Part shown: piece after piece, positions 57,099-64,000 of the stretch
Numbering within the stretch: the stretch's first letter is position 1
Layout of the letters: each line of letters opens with the position of its first letter
Source of the DNA: Porphyridium purpureum
Taxonomy: Eukaryota; Rhodophyta; Bangiophyceae; Porphyridiales; Porphyridiaceae
Direction of reading: 5' to 3'
Length of the DNA stretch: 64,000 nucleotides
NCBI GenBank assembly: GCA_008690995.1
Contig: VRMN01000001.1
Location: 2,294,001 to 2,358,000, forward strand
Notes under the pieces: model-generated
What the model was told of the DNA's origin: nothing
Databases searched by the model: none
What the model saw: the letters and a program-made list of their open reading frames with translations, nothing else
Position numbers and translations under genes: made by a program

Positions 57099-58220
57099 CT
57101 AAAACAGAGCGGCCCACTCGTCCTTGGCGCTCTCCTTGCTTGCCATTGTGGTCGGAGCAAATTCGGGGAGCCCGCACTGGTTCAGCAGCTTGCCTGTGAA
57201 CATGTTCAGGTAAAAGCGCTCCGACTGGCTGGAATGTTTGCCCAAATAGAAGATTGCGTGCTTGTCTCCAACCACCGCGCACATGATCGCCTCCTCATCA
57301 GTGAGTCCAGAGTCAAGAGCGCCCTCCTCGACTTCTTGCACCAAGCTGCAGACCATTTCACCGTTCTCATCTGAAATCTTGTAGAGGCGTCGACTCGCAC
57401 CTTCCTCTACCTCTTCTGCCACCGGCGCCGACGGCAGCTCGTTCAAGTCTGGCTTGTCACACCCCATCTTCTCCCAAAAATCATCTCGGTCCATGATCTC
57501 CTCACCATCAATGTTGTGCTCCTCTGGCTCATGGTTGCGCAGCGCCGAGATGCGCTCCAGCACACCGCAGCCGGCCATGCGCTCAAATGCGCCACAACCA
57601 ACCGAGTTCCATTGGAAAAGCGTCATGCCGCAGTCAAGAATAAACACATCGCTGCGGTTCAGCGACTCGAGGGCAAGTGGCTCCTGGTTGACCTTGACGT
57701 CAGTGCCCTTGCCCGTCACGTGGAAGAGCTTTGTTTCGTACGTCTCTGGTTCTGGACTCGTGAAGCCACTGGCCACACCGCCATCCACAAGCATGTATTT
57801 GTCAAAGAAAGACATGAACTTGGCGCTCTCACTACCCATAACCTCGCGATACTGGACGGGCTTTGTGCCAAGCTTATCATCGAGATTCACGCAAAAGTAT
57901 GCCACGGAACCCTGCTCGTCCTGCGTGGAGTCGGCTCCAATCCAGTAGTGCAAATCCCACAGCAGCGCGTCGGATCCGTCCTTCTGGTAGGTGTTGAGCA
58001 CGATGTAGCAATCGCCTTTGTAAAAAATGCCAAACTCCTTCTCGTCGCGCACCTTGACAGGCTCAAACTTCTCGATCCGCCAGATCTCCAGCCCGGGCTC
58101 AGACCCCGCGCCATCGAACTCTGGCTCGGCGTCGGCAGCCGCCTGCCGCAGCTGCTTGTCCATGTCCGACCCGATTCCCGCGAGGTTCGAGTCCTCCAGC
58201 TTCACGTCCTCCTCCGCCAT
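57099..58220 (-). CDS. Severin/fragmin-type gelsolin-repeat protein
   Basis: The ATG at 58220 gives 373 residues, the size of three-repeat severin/fragmin (about 360). Repeat 1: LEIWRIEKFEPVKVRDEKEF, GIFYKGDCYIVLNTYQKD, LWDLHYWIGADSTQDEQGSV, with the Asp/Glu calcium ligands visible. Repeat 2: TKLFHVTGKGTDVKVNQEPL, LNRSDVFILDCGMTLFQWNS. Repeat 3: RRLYKISDENGEMVCSLVQE, DKHAIFYLGKHSSQSER. These proteins sever and cap actin filaments under calcium control. No villin headpiece is present. The sequence before the ATG is GA-rich on the sense strand. Confidence 0.93.
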   Translation of the reverse strand: MAEEDVKLEDSNLAGIGSDMDKQLRQAAADAEPEFDGAGSEPGLEIWRIEKFEPVKVRDEKEFGIFYKGDCYIVLNTYQKDGSDALLWDLHYWIGADSTQDEQGSVAYFCVNLDDKLGTKPVQYREVMGSESAKFMSFFDKYMLVDGGVASGFTSPEPETYETKLFHVTGKGTDVKVNQEPLALESLNRSDVFILDCGMTLFQWNSVGCGAFERMAGCGVLERISALRNHEPEEHNIDGEEIMDRDDFWEKMGCDKPDLNELPSAPVAEEVEEGASRRLYKISDENGEMVCSLVQEVEEGALDSGLTDEEAIMCAVVGDKHAIFYLGKHSSQSERFYLNMFTGKLLNQCGLPEFAPTTMASKESAKDEWAALF

Positions 58221-59620
58221 GGTTGCGACACGTGTATCCTTTCTGAAATCCTCCCGATGCTCCCACAGTGCTGCCGACCCAACCTCTCCTCGATCGCTCT
58301 CCCCGCTGCCCAGCACTTTGCCCGTTCTTCTCCACCTGTGTCAGTCACCAGATATTCGATTTGGGATCTCTGTGGTAGAACCGGCTCGTTTGAGCAGGAA
58401 ACTCTGCTGAACGTTCCGTTGCGTGCGAGAATCCTTTACTGGATCTGTTGGAAAGTGGGTCATCCGTAATGCGCAATGCTCGCAGGTCTGCGTCCCAAAC
58501 TTGCGCAGTGGCGTATCACGCCAAGAAAGTGTCATGCGATCTGGCCATGCGCGCGGACACTCGTCTCGAGACATTCAGCATACTTTTGAGCACCAAGTTG
58601 CAGGCGGACAAAACATGGAGAAATCACCTACCAAAGATGGAAAGAAAGGACACGCGCGCGTGACTGGCGCCAGGACACCGCTTCTTGAGCGCAATCCTGA
58701 AAAGTGCTCCAAGAACTCGCTCACGGTCCTCTCTTCTGGTTCTTCTGCTTTTTCCCCTTAAGAGTCCACGGACAGCGCTAAACAAATACATCGGCTCTTC
58801 TGCACGTCAGATAATGCTTGCGATAGCCCTCCACACATGCCATGTCCTAATCCGAAGAAGGCATGTTCCTCACTGCTGCTTCGTTTAGCTCATCGTGAAC
58901 CACATGCTCCTGGACTTCTGCTATGATTTGTATGTATACGCGGGCTGTTGTTTGCGCCTATGAACAATTAGCATCCCACAACCGCTCCTCCCTATGGATT
59001 CGAACTCATGGCTGGTAAACGATCCGCAAGCCCGCACATTCGTCTCCAGTGTCTTGCTCCTGCGTCATACTTCTGTTGCGTCAAAGAGCACGGCAAACGC
59101 AAGCTCGCGCAAGGTTGTACAAGCCGGGCACTTCGTGACCACTCTCCAACATGCCACAGCTATTGCGCACTTGCTGATACGCTCCAAATGCGAGCCGCAT
59201 CACCGAACACTTCGACAACAAGGACTTGCAGGTCGTGTTGCATGAGCAGCTCGGCGAGAAGCGTTGATCCAAAGCTTCCAGCGGTCATGAGCGTCGTAAT
59301 TGCGCAGACTTCACGCACACGCACGCACAATGGCGCCCATTTCCATCAACCGGCGCTCGGTCAGCTAGTGGCGCATGCACGCAGCGCAGACCAGGGGCGT
59401 CACATTCGCCACGCCAAGCGCACTCACCGCAACCTCTTTTCCTCAGAAATTACTGCATCATCCCGTTTCTTCCCCAGTGTCGCAAACGGACACGGACACC
59501 CGTTGTCACATGCACCATGTGAAGCACTCGCCATCTCTCCCCATCCACCAGAGCACAGTCCGTTCCCGTCCCCACCATCAGCCTCCGTCCATCCCCCGCC
59601 TTCTCTCCCCCTGGTTCATT
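58221..59620. other. Intergenic, little structure
   Basis: 5' region of severin, then about 1.2 kb without a clear gene. A minus-strand block near 59290-59160 (MTAGSFGSTLLAELLMQHDL then QVLVVEVFGDAARIWSVS) has coding character but soon meets a stop; it may be a remnant or an exon. Plus-strand frames are compositional. Confidence 0.3.
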
Positions 59621-59731
59621 CGCAGTACCCCGCAGTACCCCGCAGTACCCAGCAGTACACAGCAGTACACAGCAGTACACAGCAGTACACAGCAGTACAC
59701 AGCAGTACACAGCAGTACCTACCGACTGTAC
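59621..59731. repeat. 10-bp tandem array of CAGTAC boxes ending in a GTAC-box pair
   Basis: Ten 10-bp units run from 59621 to 59720: three CGCAGTACCC, six AGCAGTACAC and one AGCAGTACCT. The last CAGTAC (59713-59718) pairs with CTGTAC at 59726-59731 (spacer 7, cores 13 bp apart), the arrangement seen in other promoters. The array lies 145-255 bp upstream of the mitochondrial carrier ATG. Confidence 0.85.
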
Positions 59732-59875
59732 TTGAGCTTTCCGCGTGACCATCGAGACGGCGGGTGGCATTTGAAAGGCGCGGGATCGAGGTCATGCGTT
59801 GGCGGTTATGAAGAGAAGCGCGGCATTTGGGATTGAAGAGTCGACTTTGGCGGCCGCGCTGAAGGGTGTGCGGAG

Positions 59876-61651
59876 ATGGCGGGTGGCAAGCCAGAGATAC
59901 GGCGCGTGTCTCGCACAGCGCTCGCCCGGCGGCGGGAGCCGCGGGACGCGCGGTGTGCGCAGCACGGAGCTGCGTGGAGGTTGCTGCCGCAGCCGCCGCT
60001 GGCCGTCGTGCTGCCGTTTTCGATCCCCGGATGGAGCGCTGGTCGCGAGGCAGGGAGGGACTCAGCGTCGCAGAAGACATTGCTGCAGCGGCTCCGACGG
60101 CCCAGCCACCAGGCCCGCCAGCAGCAGCCAGATTTGACCGAGCTCGAGATTTTGCACACCTTCAACGAATTGGACACGCGCGGTGACAATGTGCTGGACG
60201 ACGATGAGATCCGGGTCGCGCTGAAACGGCTGAATCTCCCCTGCTCGGACGATTACCTGCGCGACCTGTTTGATGACGCCGACTGGGAATGGGGACCGTC
60301 CAAGCGCGTCAGCAGGGACGAATTTGTCGGGTTCGTCAAGTCGAAAGAGTCTGCCATGCGCCGCGCGTTCAATAAGATTGATAAGAAAGGAGATGGGCAT
60401 ATATGCGCTGAGGAGGCGGCAGATTTTCTGCGCGCTATCGGAATTCGAGCCAACCTGGAGGACGGGCAGCAAATGGTAGAACATTTGGATACACAGGGGA
60501 ATCGCAAGGTCACGTACGAAGAATTCCGCGCGTTCGCCGTGCTACTACCGCGTGCACAACTGCGCCACAATGTGGGCTGGGCCTGGGTTGAGAGTGCGAC
60601 TGACGACGTGCGTCTATATTGTCCCATGAGCGACCCTCTCAAGCAATTTCTCGCTGGAGGCCTGGCCGGCGCGCTCAGCCGCACATGCATCGCGCCCGCG
60701 GACCGCGCCATGAGCATCATCATGAGCGGCGCGTCCGGAAGCACAACCAACCCAATTACCGTGCTCCGGCAGGTTGTACTTGATGAAGGCTTCGGCGGGC
60801 TGTGGCGCGGAAACTGGGCCAGTGTTGTGAAAAAGTTTCCACAAAAGGCAATTGAGTTTGGCGTGTACGACGCGCTCATGCGGCTCGTTTCCGCGATGGA
60901 TAAGAAGAAGATCATGAAGAATAGTAAGCTTGACAAGCAGCGCGGCGGGGATTCTTCTGGGAGCAACAGAATGCTCACCAGTCTTATTGTCGGTGCGGCC
61001 GCTGGCGCAGCAGGCCAGACGCTCTTGCACGTTTTGGACGTCGTCAAGACGCAGCAGAACGTGGGTCAGTCAGGTAGCTTTGGTCAAGTGCTGCTTAATC
61101 TTGTCCGGACCGAGGGAATTCGAGGGATGTACCGCGGCTATTTACCTTCTCTCATCGAGACGCTCGCTGGCACGGGCATCGGGTTTTGCTTGTATGACAG
61201 CGCCAAATTGGCGTGGAAAAAATGGAAACATCGCCAGCCCACAAGTGTTGAGCTCGCAATCCTGGGCGGTCTCACAAGTGCTGCGACGCTTACGGTGTGT
61301 ATGCCATTGAATGTGGTCACAAAGCGCATGGTTGCGCAAGGCATGAAGGGCGTTCCCAAATACAGCAGTATAGCGGACTGTGTTTTGTCCACGTTGCGGA
61401 CGGAAGGCATCAAGGGGTTCTTTCGTGGACTCTTGGTTAGCTACGTCAAGATTGTGCCGTCCATTGCGCTGACGTACAGTCTATACGAGGCAGTTCGCTC
61501 CAATTGGGGCGTCGGTGGAATACGCAAGTACCGCAGAAATGCAGCGACCGCAGCAGCAGCGACGGCAGGGTCCGTGGTACGCGGTAATGGATTTATGCAG
61601 AACTGCAGTTTGCCGCAAAGGAAAAGAGCCAGATGTATTGTCGCGTTCTGA
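59876..61651 (+). CDS. EF-hand mitochondrial carrier (SCaMC/APC-like, ATP-Mg/Pi type)
   Basis: The ATG at 59876 gives 591 residues. Residues 1-75 are basic and may be an extension or presequence. Four EF-hand-like units span about 85-230 (DTRGDNVLDDDE, DADWEWGPSKRVSRDEF, DKKGDGHICAEE, DTQGNRKVTYEE); the second is degenerate. Three mitochondrial-carrier repeats span about 255-550, starting LKQFLAGGLAGALSRTCIAP, SLIVGAAAGAAGQTLLHVLD and AILGGLTSAATLTVCMPLN, with GLWRGNW and GFFRGLL matching the conserved matrix helices. This layout is that of short calcium-binding carriers (SLC25A24/APC1), which exchange ATP-Mg for phosphate across the inner membrane. The PxDxxK/R signature is imperfect in all three repeats (PADRAM, VLDVVK, PLNVVT). 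Confidence 0.93.
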   Translation: MAGGKPEIRRVSRTALARRREPRDARCAQHGAAWRLLPQPPLAVVLPFSIPGWSAGREAGRDSASQKTLLQRLRRPSHQARQQQPDLTELEILHTFNELDTRGDNVLDDDEIRVALKRLNLPCSDDYLRDLFDDADWEWGPSKRVSRDEFVGFVKSKESAMRRAFNKIDKKGDGHICAEEAADFLRAIGIRANLEDGQQMVEHLDTQGNRKVTYEEFRAFAVLLPRAQLRHNVGWAWVESATDDVRLYCPMSDPLKQFLAGGLAGALSRTCIAPADRAMSIIMSGASGSTTNPITVLRQVVLDEGFGGLWRGNWASVVKKFPQKAIEFGVYDALMRLVSAMDKKKIMKNSKLDKQRGGDSSGSNRMLTSLIVGAAAGAAGQTLLHVLDVVKTQQNVGQSGSFGQVLLNLVRTEGIRGMYRGYLPSLIETLAGTGIGFCLYDSAKLAWKKWKHRQPTSVELAILGGLTSAATLTVCMPLNVVTKRMVAQGMKGVPKYSSIADCVLSTLRTEGIKGFFRGLLVSYVKIVPSIALTYSLYEAVRSNWGVGGIRKYRRNAATAAAATAGSVVRGNGFMQNCSLPQRKRARCIVAF

Positions 61652-61731
61652 AGGGCCACCTTTCGCGTCGAGGACGTGAATGGGATGTGGAGAGGAACGA
61701 GATGATACTCTTTGAGTACGAACATGGTGAG

Positions 61732-62997
61732 CTATGCTTTTGATAAAGGTGTAAGATCAATTTCCGCTAAAGTCGGCGTGCTAAGCTTGTAGTCATTCGC
61801 ACAGGCAACCGTGTCTTCAACAAGGCCCTTCAGCCGCAAACGGCTCACTAGAGACATTTCTTTGTGTACATAGTCGCTAATGAAGTCGGACAAAGCGCTT
61901 TCGGCGTCCAGCCACAACTTGTTGAGCCGGGCGCGCGGCGTAATGGCCAGTTCTAGCTGTTCGCGGAGCGCTGTATCAATCACCAGTAACCCTAGCACCG
62001 ATGCCACAAGGGTGACAATCACGTCATAGTCTGACAACGTCGATGATCGCGCGTCCTGATAAGCGATGGAGCCCGCGGTTCGTCCTGCGCGATGGCTTTG
62101 TGCATCCATGAGCGCACGACTCACCAAAAACTGCATCATGTTTCCGTACGCATTCTCAAGCTTCTTCGTTCGTCCCAGATCCGCATACAACATGGCACAT
62201 TGCACCACATTACGCACATCCAGTTGCAACAACGCGACATTACCACTCTGTCCACCGGACGTATCCCCTAGATGTTCATCCGCGAGCTCGGAGTCCTCGA
62301 GAATGGCCGGCAGCCATGGGCCCCTACTGCTGTTAGCACTTTTGATCTGCGCGATGGCGTACCGCCCAATGTCGGTGCGGACTGCTATGACGTGGCTCAC
62401 CCATTTGTCAAACATGGCGTCGCACTTTTGCTCAACGAGCGCTTCGATGACGGCCGGGTCTGGAATGAACGCGGCAGTCTCTGCGTCGAGCTCTGTGATG
62501 GAGAACACGCCGAGCTCTTCGTGCAATTGCACGCGCAACGCATGCACGCTCTTCAGCGCCATATGGAGTCTGAGCTCCTTTACGTATTCCCGCGCCTCTC
62601 CGTAGATGCGCATCATGCGCTTGAGCACCTGGATGAGCCGGACCACTTTGACAATGTTTGCTGAGATTTGCATTTGCGCTTGCAGCTCGTCCTGCTTTGC
62701 TGACACGCTGAGCGCGAGCTGCTCGGCTTGCGCCGACGCGGTCAGCAAGCGGTCCTCCATGTCGTGTATATCCTGCCGCGCCCTCAGCAGCTTGCCCACC
62801 TCGTGCTCGACCTTTCTGCTGTTGCGCTTAACTGTGCGGACCATCTGCTGTGCCTCGGCCGAGATCTTGGCGTCCAGCAAGTCACGCACGGCGTCTGCCT
62901 CGTCATTCTGGTACACTGCGCGAGCCGCCGCCAACACCATCTGGTCCTCGGGCTCTTGCTGCGACGGCAGCCACGACATGCCCGTCGTTCCCGCCAT
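61732..62997 (-). CDS. SEC15: Exocyst subunit SEC15 (EXOC6), short form
   Basis: The frame opens further upstream, but the ATG at 62997 (MAGTTGMSWLPSQQEPEDQM) gives 421 residues. The N-terminal part is coiled coil (KRNSRKVEHEVGKLLRARQD, QAEQLALSVSAKQDELQAQM). Then come SEC15 blocks: ANIVKVVRLIQVLKRMMRIY, ALKSVHALRVQLHEELGVFS, FDKWVSHVIAVRTDIGRYAI, and ALLQLDVRNVVQCAMLYADL, the last matching the LDFSPVYRCxHIY motif of the family. The stop comes about 80 bp before the convergent carrier stop. SEC15 is normally near 800 residues, so the C-terminal half, which binds Rab GTPases, is missing. The exocyst tethers secretory vesicles at the plasma membrane. Confidence 0.8.
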   Translation of the reverse strand: MAGTTGMSWLPSQQEPEDQMVLAAARAVYQNDEADAVRDLLDAKISAEAQQMVRTVKRNSRKVEHEVGKLLRARQDIHDMEDRLLTASAQAEQLALSVSAKQDELQAQMQISANIVKVVRLIQVLKRMMRIYGEAREYVKELRLHMALKSVHALRVQLHEELGVFSITELDAETAAFIPDPAVIEALVEQKCDAMFDKWVSHVIAVRTDIGRYAIAQIKSANSSRGPWLPAILEDSELADEHLGDTSGGQSGNVALLQLDVRNVVQCAMLYADLGRTKKLENAYGNMMQFLVSRALMDAQSHRAGRTAGSIAYQDARSSTLSDYDVIVTLVASVLGLLVIDTALREQLELAITPRARLNKLWLDAESALSDFISDYVHKEMSLVSRLRLKGLVEDTVACANDYKLSTPTLAEIDLTPLSKA

Positions 62998-63685
62998 CCT
63001 TCCACACGCCCACTCTCTCTGCTCCACTCTCCCACGCGCTCCACAATTTCCCCTTCCCTCCCCCCCTCTCAACACCACAACCCCATCACTGTACCCCCTG
63101 TCACTGCCACAGTACCCACAGAACACCCATGTGCGGTTCACCCTGTGATGTCGCATTTCATATCCATCTTCACGCGCCCCCCACCCTCTCCCAAAATTTG
63201 GCGGCTGGTTTTTGGAAGAGGATCGACCTGCTGCCACGAAGCGACTCACGTCACTAGTAAACTGCGCGATCTGTCTATATGGACGTTGTGACAACGTCAA
63301 GATTAAAAAAAATGCGCGCGTTTAAAAAATAAAAAAAGGAAAAAGCAACAGCAACAGCAACAGCAACGAAAATAACTAGGAGAAACAGCGACTGGTGCTA
63401 AGAACCATCCACAAAACCCAAACCGGTTCGCCAAAGCCGACCGAAAGAGGGACAGACTTTGAAATCACGGACCGAAAAACGCCAAGCCGCGCGCGGTTAA
63501 GGGCGATGGGGTTGAGGTGGTGCAACGCGGAGTTTGACGGAGTGAAGAGAAGGGAACGGTGGTGGGGTTTTTGAGAGGGGGGGAAGCACGAAGGCTTCGA
63601 TGGATTGAGCACGACTAAGAGCGCGCTGTGGAATAGGAGTGGTGAGGAGTGGGAGGGAGGCGTTGGGTGGGGTTGCTGGGATGAG
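62998..63685. other. Divergent promoter with strand-skew switch
   Basis: Plus strand is C/T-rich to about 63180 (leader of SEC15, GA-rich on its own strand) and G/A-rich from about 63530 (leader of the next gene). Contains A tracts near 63303-63340 and CAACAG repeats at 63346-63366. Confidence 0.5.
63089..63115. promoter_or_regulatory. GTAC boxes CTGTAC and CAGTAC upstream of SEC15
   Basis: CTGTAC at 63089-63094 and CAGTAC at 63110-63115, cores 21 bp apart (two helical turns), 92-118 bp upstream of the SEC15 ATG. Confidence 0.5.
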
Positions 63686-64000
63686 ATGGAGGAGGCTATG
63701 GTGATGCGGAGTGCGGATGGGCATGCGGCCGCGGTGCAAGAGGAGCAAGGCAGCGAGCTGGCCGCAGATGAGTTGGAGTTGTTGGCGCCCGAGGTGTATC
63801 TGGAGCAAATGGAATTGAGCCCGGAAGATGATGACTGGCTCGAGCAGGAGTTTGAGGACAGACAAATGCACAAGCAGCACGCCGCGGCGAATCAGAATGC
63901 GCCGCATGGCGGCGACGTGCCGAGTAGGTACGACCGCTCGTTCATGTTCCAGCGCGAGATCATGAGGCGGTATCGGGAGGACGAGGACGGCGGCTTTTTC
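63686..64000 (+). CDS. Acidic protein, 3' end cut by window edge
   Basis: An ATG at 63686 opens a frame without stop to the last base of the window (105 codons). The N-terminus is acidic and Ala/Glu-rich (AVQEEQGSELAADELELLAP, YLEQMELSPEDDDWLEQEF), then more polar (RYDRSFMFQREIMRRYREDE). A G/A-rich leader precedes the ATG, as for other genes here. Family not recognised from this part. Confidence 0.6.
   Translation, partial: MEEAMVMRSADGHAAAVQEEQGSELAADELELLAPEVYLEQMELSPEDDDWLEQEFEDRQMHKQHAAANQNAPHGGDVPSRYDRSFMFQREIMRRYREDEDGGFF

Noticed and set aside
58985-59010. GTTCGAA-type sequence resembling a tRNA T-loop (reverse strand)
   Set aside because: The flanking bases cannot form the T stem or an acceptor stem, so it is not a tRNA.
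1-64000. Bacterial or organellar origin of the window
   Set aside because: Spliceosomal, exocyst, ESCRT, LIM and EF-hand carrier genes, spliceosomal introns and AATAAA signals fit only a nuclear genome.

Overview
The window is nuclear DNA of a eukaryotic alga, most likely a unicellular red alga of the Porphyridium type (inference). The support is: a spliceosomal SF3B1, ESCRT-III and exocyst subunits; plastid genes with phenylalanine-containing leaders (tocopherol cyclase, two one-helix LHC-like proteins, PsbP-like, ABC1K, aspartate-semialdehyde dehydrogenase); no bacterial operons; and tightly packed, mostly intronless genes with about 55 percent GC. No rRNA, tRNA, CRISPR array or organelle-genome segment was recognised.

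Layout. 1-3.7 kb: the end of an unknown gene, an alpha/beta hydrolase frame crossed by one TGA, and a plus-strand frame that looks coding but has internal stops. 3.8-7.9 kb: SF3B1. 8-10.3 kb: no intact gene, but coding-like fragments. 10.3-13.9 kb: VPS2/CHMP2, a GT23-like glycosyltransferase and a cyclin-like protein. 15-21 kb: plastid HAD-like protein, TauD-family dioxygenase, F-box/LamG/ZZ protein. 20.8-25.3 kb: divergent plastid ASADH and STAR/KH RNA-binding protein. 25.8-34.1 kb: WD40-like protein, DHHC palmitoyltransferase, ABC1K kinase, PsbP-like protein and a plastid membrane protein, partly as divergent pairs. 35-38.6 kb: mTERF gene with a complete Tc1/mariner DD34E transposon just 5' of it. 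38.9-45.3 kb: LIM protein, class-I release-factor-like protein divergent from a three-exon tocopherol cyclase (VTE1), and a divergent pair of one-helix proteins. 45.4-48.3 kb: unresolved coding-like fragments. 48.3-55.7 kb: two tandem paralogous secreted wall-type glycoproteins with Ser-Pro rods and Ser-rich tails. 55.9-64 kb: zinc-finger protein, severin/gelsolin, Ca-regulated mitochondrial carrier, a short SEC15, and the start of a gene that runs off the right edge.

Many of the genes serve the plastid (electron transfer, photoprotection, tocopherol, aspartate-family amino acids) or the endomembrane and wall system (exocyst, ESCRT, palmitoylation, glycosylation, wall glycoproteins). The most novel signal is regulatory. 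Pairs of GTAC-core boxes (CAGTAC/CTGTAC/GTACAG), usually one helical turn apart, lie about 75-270 bp upstream of many unrelated start codons. They are followed by a purine-rich leader. The boxes grow into a 10-bp tandem array upstream of the mitochondrial carrier, and one box appears to have been pushed away from mTERF by the transposon.
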